6,581 bases of DNA from Bacteroidota bacterium (lineage in GTDB: Bacteria > Bacteroidota > Bacteroidia > J057). The notes under the pieces were generated by a model, which did not search any database, had not been told where the DNA came from, and saw only the letters and a list, made by a program, of their open reading frames with translations. Below, one piece after another: positions 1 to 6,519 of the stretch. Numbering within the stretch: position 1 is the first letter of the stretch; each line of letters starts with the position of its first letter. Made by a program: the position numbers and the translations under genes. The stretch lies in contig RFHL01000362.1 of assembly GCA_003696875.1 (NCBI GenBank), positions 1-6,581 on the forward strand, written 5' to 3'.

Positions 1-10
1 CACCTCTTCC

Positions 11-2254
11 TTGCCGGTACGCCTCCTGGTACGGCAGATGCGCTATCACACGCTGAGTCTGCTCATCTGGGTCTTTTTGTTGGCGACGCTGGCTGGGTGG
101 GTGGGCAAAGGCTTTGGGGGAGCATACCTTTTTCTGGAGCCAGAGTATTTGGGCGAAGAAGGTTTTTGGAGTCTTTTTCTGGTGGGGGGGGCACTGGGGG
201 CCTTCCTGTTCGCCTATATGGTGACCTTCTTCATCAATGAAAGTTATCGCTTCCACTTCATCGCCCTCACCCGGCGCCCCTTTTTTACCCTGTTCTATAA
301 TAACCTTCTTTTGCCGGGGAGTTTCATAGCCTGGTATTTTTACCAGTTTGTCTCCTTTCACGCGCGTACGCAAGGGGGGCTCACCTGGCTGGTTTGGGAG
401 AAGGCTCTGAGCCTGATGCTGGGCGTCGTCCTCGTGTTTCTGGTTTTTTCCGCTTTTTTCTTTTCTCAGCGAGGAATCATCGAACATTATGGTCGCAAGC
501 TGGAGGAAGGATTGACCCAGGGGAGTGGCAAGCACAAGCGCCGGGTCATCCTGGGGCGAGCCCGCGAAGCCTGGTCGGCCAAGCCGGTCACAAGCCACTT
601 CTTGCTTTTTCCATTTCGCATCGTCCGGGCCGATGCGGTTGAGGCGGCTACTTTTCGGGATATTGTGCGCTTCCTGAATCTGCACCATGGCAAGCTCCTG
701 CTCTGGCAGATTCTTACCTTTTTGCTGATTGCGACCCTGGGTTTGCTGGATGATAAGCCCTACTTTCAGATTCCCGCTGGAGCGACCTTTCTGTTGGTGC
801 TCTCTCTGATCATTATGATTATGGGGGGGATCTCTTTCTGGTTTCGCCGCCTGGGGGTCGTGGCCATGCTGGGACTGATCCTCGCCGTAGGGCTGGTCAA
901 TCAGCTGGAGGTCTTCCGGGGGCACAATCAGGCTTTTGGGATGAACTACGAAGTCCCGCCTGCCCCCTACACGATGGCGCATCTGGATAGCCTGGCAGGT
1001 CCGAAGGATTACCAGGCGGATCGGGCGGCCACCCTGGCAGCCCTCAATAGCTGGAAGCGGCAATACCATCAACGCTACGGCTGGAACCGCAAACCCCGTG
1101 CGGTCTTTGTGATGGCTTCCGGTGGCGGCTTGCGCTCCGCATTCTGGACCTTTCATACCCTGCAACAGCTGGACTCCCTCACCGAAGGCCGGCTGAGTGA
1201 TGAAATCCGGCTTATGACAGGAGCGTCAGGAGGTATGTTTGGCCAGGCCTACTTCCGGGAGCTGTACCTGCGCAAACAGCAGGGCGAATTGAGCTCCCTG
1301 CAGGGTGCCCACTATCGGGAAAACATCTCCCAAGACCTGCTGAACCGCATCTTTTTCAAATCCTATACTGACCTGCTGCTACCCCGCCGGACAGTCAGCT
1401 GGGATGGCCATACCTATGACCGGGAGACCGGCTACGCCTTTGATCAGCAGGTGATGAAAAACCTGCCGGAATTTCGCGACCGACGCCTGGGAGATTATCA
1501 ACTTCCTGAAGCCCAGGGCCTTATTCCTCATCTCATCCTGACACCTACCGTTATCAATCAGGCCCGGCAGCTCTACATCTCGGCTAGTCCGGTATCCTAC
1601 CTGTCCCAGCCAAATCAGATCACCCGTCATTATCGCAGCCGGGGCAGCGGGATCGAGTTCCGACGGCTTTTTGCCCGTCATGATGCCGACAGTGTATACT
1701 GGGCTACCGCGCTGCGGATGAATGCGTCTTTTCCCGTCTTCATGCCGATGGTAGAGCTACCCACCCACCCACGGATGGAGGTCATGGATGCGGGGGCCAT
1801 CGATAACTACGGGACTATGACCACGGTTAAGTATCTTTTTGAGTTTCGCGACTGGTTTGCCCGCAATACCGAGGGGGTGGTCTTTCTGCAAATCCGGGAC
1901 AATGATCGGGTGGACCCGATCCGAGACGCGCCGCATCACGATTTTCTGAGTCGACTGCTCGCCCCTCTGGGCGAGGGCTACAACTCTATGGTCGAAGCCA
2001 AGGATATGTCGGGAGACTACCTGCTGGCTTTTGTGGACCACTGGTATCAGGGGCAGGTGGAGGTGATTCCTATCGCGTATCCACAAGAGACCAGCAAGGA
2101 CCCCGCCTCCCTGAGCTGGCATCTAACCCAGCGGGAAAAGCAGGAGCTCCTGCGCAGTATTTATACGCCGGCCAATCAAGAGGCCCTCGCCAGCATCGGG
2201 CGCCTCTATGGGACACCCTGGCTGGCTCAGCATGTGCCCGATGAGAGTAGATAG
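11..2254 (+). CDS. Multi-pass membrane protein with C-terminal patatin-like phospholipase domain
   Basis: Probably a membrane-bound serine lipid acyl hydrolase. The N-terminal half has about seven hydrophobic segments (near residues 14-34, 52-75, 90-114, 133-152, 229-246, 254-277, 280-298), with a basic soluble loop at about 153-227. The C-terminal half from about residue 360 carries the patatin signatures in order: a glycine-rich oxyanion-hole motif SGGGLRSAFW (370-379), the nucleophile elbow GASGG with Ser406, the block ALRMNASFPVF (567-577), and the DAG dyad motif with Asp593. Patatins use a Ser-Asp dyad, so both catalytic residues are present. Substrate and physiological role are unknown; phospholipid or lysophospholipid turnover is inferred from the family. 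The start is uncertain: position 11 is TTG, the next candidate is ATG at 38 (Met10), and the frame has no stop back to the window edge, so the gene may begin upstream. The protein ends at TAG 2252-2254, followed by a strong hairpin. Family call is firm; the start is not. Confidence 0.88.
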   Translation: MPVRLLVRQMRYHTLSLLIWVFLLATLAGWVGKGFGGAYLFLEPEYLGEEGFWSLFLVGGALGAFLFAYMVTFFINESYRFHFIALTRRPFFTLFYNNLLLPGSFIAWYFYQFVSFHARTQGGLTWLVWEKALSLMLGVVLVFLVFSAFFFSQRGIIEHYGRKLEEGLTQGSGKHKRRVILGRAREAWSAKPVTSHFLLFPFRIVRADAVEAATFRDIVRFLNLHHGKLLLWQILTFLLIATLGLLDDKPYFQIPAGATFLLVLSLIIMIMGGISFWFRRLGVVAMLGLILAVGLVNQLEVFRGHNQAFGMNYEVPPAPYTMAHLDSLAGPKDYQADRAATLAALNSWKRQYHQRYGWNRKPRAVFVMASGGGLRSAFWTFHTLQQLDSLTEGRLSDEIRLMTGASGGMFGQAYFRELYLRKQQGELSSLQGAHYRENISQDLLNRIFFKSYTDLLLPRRTVSWDGHTYDRETGYAFDQQVMKNLPEFRDRRLGDYQLPEAQGLIPHLILTPTVINQARQLYISASPVSYLSQPNQITRHYRSRGSGIEFRRLFARHDADSVYWATALRMNASFPVFMPMVELPTHPRMEVMDAGAIDNYGTMTTVKYLFEFRDWFARNTEGVVFLQIRDNDRVDPIRDAPHHDFLSRLLAPLGEGYNSMVEAKDMSGDYLLAFVDHWYQGQVEVIPIAYPQETSKDPASLSWHLTQREKQELLRSIYTPANQEALASIGRLYGTPWLAQHVPDESR

Positions 2255-2278
2255 TCTCCTGGTAGCTGTAGCATGCCA

Positions 2279-2318
2279 AACCGGCCCGGTCAATAGGACC
2301 GGGCCGGTTCGTTTTCAT
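2279..2318 (+). terminator. Rho-independent terminator after the patatin gene
   Basis: A perfect 13-bp inverted repeat, AACCGGCCCGGTC (2279-2291) and GACCGGGCCGGTT (2297-2309), encloses the 5-nt loop AATAG and is followed by the T-rich tail CGTTTTCATTTTC. It starts 25 bp after the patatin stop codon in the gap between two convergent genes. On the opposite strand the arm is followed only by a short TTT, so termination of the receptor transcript (stop at 2350) is possible but less well supported. Confidence 0.88.
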
Positions 2319-2349
2319 TTTCATGGAATCCGACGAGTATGCTCGAACC

Positions 2350-4749
2350 CTAGTAGGTGACCACAATCCCCACCGTTGGTTGGAAGATGCCGAGATCGTT
2401 TTCCAGAAAACGCGTTTGATATCGGCTGGGATCGTTGGGGTCTACCAGAGGACGGTCGTTTTCGTCCTTGACCACATCGAGAATGGGCGGTCCGGGGATG
2501 ATGTTGAAGTAGACATTCTGGATGTCCAGAAAGAGATTCAGGCTCCACTTCTCAAAAAACCACTTCTTGTCCACCCGGATATCCAACTGATGAAAGGCCT
2601 CAATTCGCTCAGTATTCAGCTGAGAAAAGTTGGGGATTTCCCGGCCCGTGATGTCCCAGACATTGCGCAGGCTTGAGAGTTGCACATTGGCAGGGGTGTA
2701 AGGCGAGCCGGTCGTAAAGCGCCATTTGGCACCGATTTCCCAGTCCCGGCCAAGCTTCTTGCCCATGGTGAGGGCGATGATGTGGCGGCTGTCCCAGGAA
2801 GAGGGCACATAGACGCCGTTTTTGTCCTGAAACTCGCTCCAGCCCAGGGTGTAGGCCACGATCCCGTAGAAGCCGCGGTACAGGCGCTGCTGTAGCAGGA
2901 CTTCCAGGCCGTAGGTACGGCCTTGGGAGGTAGACTCGGCCGGCTCATTCCCGATCACGCCGAAGTCGCCACCCAAATTGGCCAGGGAGATGGAGTCCCG
3001 TAGCAGAAAGGGGTAGTTGTCATAGGTTTTGTAGTATCCCTCAATCGAGATGCGAGAGTTGTTTTCGGTGGTGTAGGCCAGGCCGCCGACGATGTGGTTG
3101 TTGCGGATATAGGTGATGTCCGTATTGGCGAGTGCGCCACTCTGGGTGTCGCGGTAGCCCAGTACCGTGTAGGGCGGCAACTGATAGTAGATTCCCGCAT
3201 TAAAGTTGGCGGCCAGCTGGGGGGTGATGCCAAAGGAGGCCGAGAGTCGGGGCGAAAACTGCTGGAGCGGATTCTGCATGGCCTCGCTAAAGCTGTTGCC
3301 GTCAAAGCGGGTACCAGCTGAGAGGATCAGTCGCTCATCAAAGAGGTACTTGCTCACCTGAGCAAAGGCGCCATACTTATGGAGGAGCAGCTCGGACTCA
3401 AAGTCGATGGTCCCTACCAGCGGGTTCTGATTGAACTGATCAATCCGGAACTTGGCGTATTCGTAATTGATGCCATAGTTCCATTTGAAACCGGCCGCCC
3501 GGGCGGTACGCTCAATTCGCAGCTTGTTTTCGATCTCCTGCGAAGTGTAGTCCAGCAAGAGGGTTTGGGTTTCGTCGTTGTTGGCGTTCTTTTGCAGATC
3601 GAAGTTGATCATGTTGCGGCTCGCCACCACCTGCCAAAAGCCTTTGTCGCCAAAGTACTTGTAGTTGGCGCCGATGGTGTAATTCCATTGGGTCTGTACC
3701 GGCAGATTACCCAGGATGTATTTCTGATAGGGGGTGGAGTCGGCCTCCAGGTTGAGGGCAAACTCATCGAGGGCCCCGAGGCTCACGATGTTGAGCTCAT
3801 GACGCTTGCCAAACTTGAACTTGTGCTTGTACTGATAGTCGTTGTAATTGGGCAAAAAAGGCAGGGCTAATACCCGGAACAGCAGCTGCAGGTAGGAGCG
3901 ACGGGCCGAGAAGAGGAAGGAAGAATTTTCTCCGCTAGGCCCCTCCAGCGTCAGGGCCAGGTCGCTGGCCCCGAGGGTGGCCGTGAAGCCCAGCCGGTCG
4001 TCCCGGGCCGGCCGCTGGGTAAACTCAAAGACCGAGCTGAGGGCATTGCCGCGATTGGCAGGAAAGGCCCCGCTGTAAAAATCTACCTCTCCAATGAAAT
4101 CAACATTGATGAGACCCACCGGACCGCCTGAGGCCCCCTGGGTGGCAAAGTGGTTGATATTGGGCGTCTCAATGCCGTCGATGTAAAAACGGTTTTCGTT
4201 GGGGGCGCCCCCGCGAATGAGAATGTCATTGCGGAAGCTGGGCGTGCTGGCCACGCCCGGCAAAGACTGGATCACCCGGGAGATGTCCCGGTTGCCGCCG
4301 GGGTTACGCTTGATCTCACTGGTCCCGATGGTGCGCAGCGAGAGGGGCGCCTCCTCAATCAGCTTGAAGGGTGAGGCCACGATCACCACCGAGTCGGTGG
4401 TATTTTCCTCCTCTTTCAGCCCGACTTCCAGGATGTAGGGCTTGGAATTGGTGACCTGCACTTCATAGACCACTTCTACCTTGAAACCGGTAAAGCGAGC
4501 CTCCAGATTGTACAGCCCGGGCTTGAGCCCGCGTATCTCAAATTGCCCCAGGCTGTCGGTGAAGGTGCCGTAGGGCGTTTCTTGGAGCAGAATCGTCCCG
4601 AAGGGTAGCCCTTCATTGGTCAGCTCATTATAAATGCGACCCCGGATCACGCCTTGCTGTGCAAGGGCCAGGCTACTGATTCCTGCCAGCAAAAGGCAAA
4701 ATCGAAACAGGTGAAGCGAGTAAAACCGAAGGATAGATATAGGCGACAT
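2350..4749 (-). CDS. TonB-dependent outer-membrane receptor with carboxypeptidase-regulatory-like domain
   Basis: An outer-membrane active-transport receptor of about 799 residues, driven by TonB-ExbBD. I chose ATG at 4749 because it begins a good signal peptide: a basic/hydrophobic stretch ending SLALA, with cleavage expected after residue 30. The frame runs upstream to 4887 but only through A+T-rich promoter DNA with no signal-like start. The mature part begins with a beta-sandwich regulatory-like domain (about 33-113: GVIRGRIYN, YGTFTDSLGQFEIRGLKPG). The plug follows (about 118-245) with SLPGVAS, RNDILIRGGAPNENRFYIDG and NVDFIGEVDFYSGAFPANRG. The rest is a beta barrel with alternating strands such as WSLNLFLDIQNVY near the C-terminus, and it ends in Tyr as outer-membrane barrels usually do. 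No SusD-like lipoprotein gene lies beside it, so it is an orphan receptor rather than a Sus pair. Ligand unknown. The divergent MarR gene is the likely regulator (inference). Confidence 0.93.
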   Translation of the reverse strand: MSPISILRFYSLHLFRFCLLLAGISSLALAQQGVIRGRIYNELTNEGLPFGTILLQETPYGTFTDSLGQFEIRGLKPGLYNLEARFTGFKVEVVYEVQVTNSKPYILEVGLKEEENTTDSVVIVASPFKLIEEAPLSLRTIGTSEIKRNPGGNRDISRVIQSLPGVASTPSFRNDILIRGGAPNENRFYIDGIETPNINHFATQGASGGPVGLINVDFIGEVDFYSGAFPANRGNALSSVFEFTQRPARDDRLGFTATLGASDLALTLEGPSGENSSFLFSARRSYLQLLFRVLALPFLPNYNDYQYKHKFKFGKRHELNIVSLGALDEFALNLEADSTPYQKYILGNLPVQTQWNYTIGANYKYFGDKGFWQVVASRNMINFDLQKNANNDETQTLLLDYTSQEIENKLRIERTARAAGFKWNYGINYEYAKFRIDQFNQNPLVGTIDFESELLLHKYGAFAQVSKYLFDERLILSAGTRFDGNSFSEAMQNPLQQFSPRLSASFGITPQLAANFNAGIYYQLPPYTVLGYRDTQSGALANTDITYIRNNHIVGGLAYTTENNSRISIEGYYKTYDNYPFLLRDSISLANLGGDFGVIGNEPAESTSQGRTYGLEVLLQQRLYRGFYGIVAYTLGWSEFQDKNGVYVPSSWDSRHIIALTMGKKLGRDWEIGAKWRFTTGSPYTPANVQLSSLRNVWDITGREIPNFSQLNTERIEAFHQLDIRVDKKWFFEKWSLNLFLDIQNVYFNIIPGPPILDVVKDENDRPLVDPNDPSRYQTRFLENDLGIFQPTVGIVVTY

Positions 4750-4760
4750 GACGATATTCG

Positions 4761-4790
4761 TAAATAGAAGGGGGCCATTTTTTGAGTCAA
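4761..4790 (-). promoter_or_regulatory. Candidate promoter for the TonB-dependent receptor
   Basis: On the minus strand, TTGACT (complement of 4785-4790) is followed after 18 bp by TATTTA (complement of 4761-4766), a reasonable -35/-10 layout. It would start transcription only about five bases before the ATG at 4749, giving an almost leaderless message. The match to the Bacteroidota TAnnTTTG box is poor, so the real promoter may lie further up in the A+T-rich 4810-4860 stretch. The -35 overlaps the left end of the 4788-4809 palindrome by three bases. Confidence 0.3.
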
Positions 4791-4809
4791 GGGGATAACA
4801 TTCCCCTTG
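4788..4809. promoter_or_regulatory. Perfect palindrome, candidate MarR operator
   Basis: CAAGGGGA (4788-4795) and TCCCCTTG (4802-4809) are exact reverse complements separated by 6 bp, TAACAT. The site lies in the 116-bp gap between divergent genes, 38 bp upstream of the receptor ATG and 56 bp upstream of the regulator GTG. MarR dimers typically bind palindromes of about 16-20 bp near their own promoter. The position, next to a candidate receptor -35 and upstream of the regulator -35 at 4828, fits an operator for both genes. Symmetry and location are seen directly; binding by the adjacent MarR protein is inference. Confidence 0.55.
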
Positions 4810-4827
4810 CTTGCTTTGTTTACGATT

Positions 4828-4856
4828 TTGTGTTATTTTTTTTGTTTTATTACAAT
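4828..4856 (+). promoter_or_regulatory. Candidate promoter for the marR-type gene
   Basis: TTGTGT (4828-4833) and TACAAT (4851-4856) are separated by exactly 17 bp of T-rich DNA. This is a good match to a housekeeping -35/-10 promoter and would start transcription near 4863, just before the GTG at 4866. A Bacteroidota-style alternative overlaps it: TTG at 4811-4813, 20 bp, then TATTTTTT at 4834-4841 (seven of eight positions if read as TAnnTTTG). Either would place the start site downstream of the palindrome. Confidence 0.45.
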
Positions 4857-4865
4857 ACCGTAGTA

Positions 4866-5531
4866 GTGGGAAGCACATCAGGCACATTTAAGCTCCTCGG
4901 CGAATTGCTCCATCATCTGGAAGCCTATGAGGCATCGGCTCCCAGCGCCCATTCCCTGCCCGATTTCCTGGCTTGGGTACAGCGTCGCACGGTCGGGCAA
5001 GGCGCTGGCCCGGCAATGTCTGAGCCTGAAATCCGGCAGGCTAGTCACGCGGAGGGAAACATCATGCTTACGATTCTGATCACCTACCTATATCGCTACG
5101 CCAAGCATTACGGCAAGAAGGCGCTGGCAGATAGTTCCCTCTCCACACTGGATGAGTTTTCCTTTTTGGCCACGCTACGCTTTCGGGGAGATCTGACCAA
5201 AAGTGAGCTCATTCATTTACACCTGCTGGAGCTCACCTCGGGAATAGAGATCCTCAAGCGGCTGGAAAAAAAGGGATTTGTGGAGGTGTTTCCGGACCCG
5301 GCCGACCGCCGCTCGCGGCGGGTGCGGATCTCCTACGCCGGCGCGGCGGCGCTGGATGCCATTATGCCCCAAATGAATCAGGTGGCTAGAATCGTATCCG
5401 GCAATTTGGGCCCTGAGGGCCTCACCCGGCTCATGCCGCTCTTGCATCAACTCAACGCCTTCCATTCGGTCATCCATCAGGAAGACCGGCAGAGTGAGCT
5501 GGAAACCATTACAGAAAAGTACCTGAGCTAG
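4866..5531 (+). CDS. MarR-family winged-helix transcriptional regulator
   Basis: A DNA-binding regulator of 221 residues if it starts at GTG 4866. That start is preferred because the segment after it, FKLLGELLHHLEAYE then LPDFLAWVQ, resembles the N-terminal extension of a Bacteroidota MarR subfamily (recalled, not searched). The candidate promoter also ends just upstream. Other in-frame starts are ATG 5016 (171 aa) and ATG 5064 (155 aa, the usual MarR size). The winged helix spans about residues 92-163: STLDEFSFLATL, the turn LTKSELIHLHL, recognition helix LTSGIEILKRLEKKG (123-137), and the wing DPADRRSRRVRIS (144-156), whose D-x-R-S-x-R pattern is typical of MarR. Helices on both sides should form the dimer. 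It is divergent from the TonB-dependent receptor, with a palindrome between them, suggesting control of that receptor and itself. Inducer unknown. The fold call is strong, the start moderate. Confidence 0.9.
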   Translation: MGSTSGTFKLLGELLHHLEAYEASAPSAHSLPDFLAWVQRRTVGQGAGPAMSEPEIRQASHAEGNIMLTILITYLYRYAKHYGKKALADSSLSTLDEFSFLATLRFRGDLTKSELIHLHLLELTSGIEILKRLEKKGFVEVFPDPADRRSRRVRISYAGAAALDAIMPQMNQVARIVSGNLGPEGLTRLMPLLHQLNAFHSVIHQEDRQSELETITEKYLS

Positions 5532-5648
5532 CTTTAGGGCAGAAATTCATCGCTTTGGCAAACGGTACGGAGGCTTCGAAGAGGATATTCTGACGGGAAT
5601 TTTAGGCGAAAAGGCCCACTATTCGTGCCCTCCGCATGCTGGCGAACC
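5532..5648. other. Convergent intergenic gap with no recognised element
   Basis: This 117-bp stretch separates the stop codons of the MarR-type gene and rsmE. I looked for a hairpin with a T-tract in either direction and found none convincing; AGGGCA (5536-5541) and TGCCCT (5625-5630) are complementary but about 83 bp apart. No ORF or RNA gene is supported here. Confidence 0.5.
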
Positions 5649-6362
5649 CTAGTAACCCCAGGCAGCCTTTACCTGTGCAAGGGCATACACACCGGCGGTT
5701 TCGGTGCGCAGGCGGGTTTTGCCCAGATGGACAGGGGCGAAGCCAGCCTCCCGGGCCCAGGCCTGCTCGTCATCGGTAAAGTCTCCTTCGGGTCCGATCA
5801 GGAGGGTAACTTCCTGGCACTCGGCGACGGTATGAAGCCGGTCGGTCAGGCTCTCCGTGGCCTGGGCTACGGCTAGAAAAGCATCTCCGGATATTCCCTC
5901 ATCCAGCCAGTCTTTCAGGGATATGGGCTCCCGCAGGATCGGAATGACCGACCGGAGGCATTGCTTGGTGGCGGTGAGCAGGATTGTCTCGGCTCGAGCT
6001 GTTTTAAAGCGTCCCTTGTACTTGTCGGTCCGCTGGCAGAGTACCGGTACGATCTCACTGGCTCCGAGCTCGACGGCCTTCTCCAGTAGCCACTCAAAGC
6101 GGTCTCGGAGTCGGAGGGGAGAAGCCGCGAGACGTAGGTGCCCGCCGTGCTCACCCCAGCCGGGGTGAGCACGTAGTAAGTCCAGCAACACCTCGTCCCG
6201 ATGGGCCCGGGTGATCCGGGCCTCGTACATATGCCCTTTGCCGTCGATACAGTGGATATGGTCGCCCACCTGATGGCGGAGGACCTTCAGGCAGTGCCGT
6301 GCCTCCTCCGGTGGCAGGTTTGCCGCTGTGTCGGTCTGAATCTGGGCCAAGAAGAGTTGCAT
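5649..6362 (-). CDS. rsmE: 16S rRNA (uracil(1498)-N(3))-methyltransferase RsmE
   Basis: Methylates N3 of U1498 in the decoding region of 16S rRNA using S-adenosylmethionine; a cytoplasmic SPOUT-class enzyme that works as a dimer on the 30S subunit. The 237-residue length is normal. The N-terminal PUA-like RNA-binding domain (about 1-70) shows the expected HCLKVLRHQVGD and CIDGKGHMYEA motifs. The trefoil-knot catalytic domain follows with EKAVELGASEIVPV (94-107), ATKQCLRSVIP (131-141), the cofactor-binding loop LLIGPEGDFTDDE (187-199), and the knot motif LGKTRLRTETAGVYAL (213-228). All the key signatures are intact. ATG 6362 gives the canonical beginning MQLFLAQI. The gene converges on the MarR-type gene and is probably transcribed alone from the gap at 6363-6519. 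Housekeeping function; no sign of disruption. Confidence 0.96.
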   Translation of the reverse strand: MQLFLAQIQTDTAANLPPEEARHCLKVLRHQVGDHIHCIDGKGHMYEARITRAHRDEVLLDLLRAHPGWGEHGGHLRLAASPLRLRDRFEWLLEKAVELGASEIVPVLCQRTDKYKGRFKTARAETILLTATKQCLRSVIPILREPISLKDWLDEGISGDAFLAVAQATESLTDRLHTVAECQEVTLLIGPEGDFTDDEQAWAREAGFAPVHLGKTRLRTETAGVYALAQVKAAWGY

Positions 6363-6382
6363 AGGCGAGCAAATGGGTCGTT

Positions 6383-6390
6383 CAAAGCTA
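6383..6390 (-). promoter_or_regulatory. Candidate Bacteroidota -7 box for rsmE
   Basis: The minus strand reads TAGCTTTG (complement of 6383-6390), an exact match to the Bacteroidota -7 consensus TAnnTTTG, 20 bp upstream of the rsmE ATG. The expected -33 TTTG is not present about 20 bp further up, where the sequence is only TTAT, so this is a half-supported promoter. Confidence 0.4.
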
Positions 6391-6460
6391 AGAAATACCG
6401 TGAGTTTTGGATAAGCGGAGAAAGACTATTCTCTAACCGACTGTTTATCAAGTGTTTGAA

Positions 6461-6510
6461 TGTCATCCTGAGCCAGCCCGCAGGGCGCCAGTGAAGTTAT
6501 ACTCAGGATA
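6461..6510. repeat. REP-like nested inverted repeat
   Basis: ATCCTGAG (6465-6472) and CTCAGGAT (6502-6509) are exact reverse complements with 29 bp between them, and that interval holds a small hairpin, GCCC-GCA-GGGC (6476-6486). The left part, TGTCATCCTGAGC followed later by CAGTGAAG, resembles the dispersed extragenic palindromes with the core TGTCATCCTGAGC...GAAGGA that recur in many Bacteroidota genomes (recalled, not searched). Only one copy is in the window, so repeat status is inferred. It sits between rsmE and the start of a possible downstream gene. Confidence 0.4.
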
Positions 6511-6519
6511 AGCAATTTT

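Noticed and set aside
2334..2351. GGTTCGAGC on the minus strand after the receptor stop, resembling a tRNA T-arm
   Set aside because: No matching acceptor, anticodon or D-arm sequences surround it.
3379..3870. A 163-codon frame on the + strand inside the receptor gene, and several shorter antisense frames
   Set aside because: They lie opposite a well-supported coding sequence, show no recognisable motifs, and are expected in G+C-rich genes.
4782..4865. In-frame upstream extension of the regulator from TTG 4782, encoding a hydrophobic Phe/Tyr-rich stretch that looks like a membrane segment
   Set aside because: The stretch is the T-rich promoter DNA itself and contains the palindrome and the candidate -35/-10; the hydrophobic residues are a by-product of T-rich codons.
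4750..4887. In-frame extension of the receptor by 46 residues upstream of ATG 4749
   Set aside because: It would place a charged, Cys- and Lys-containing segment before an otherwise good signal peptide and would overlap the divergent promoter region and the regulator gene.
2344..5654. The same 12-mer CGAACCCTAGTA spans the stop codons of both minus-strand genes (2344-2355 and 5643-5654)
   Set aside because: A shared 12-mer is expected a few times by chance in a window this size; both copies are just a final Tyr codon, TAG and a few bases.
6418..6433. Small inverted repeat GAGAA-N6-TTCTC upstream of rsmE
   Set aside because: Five-base arms are common by chance and no regulator is linked to it.
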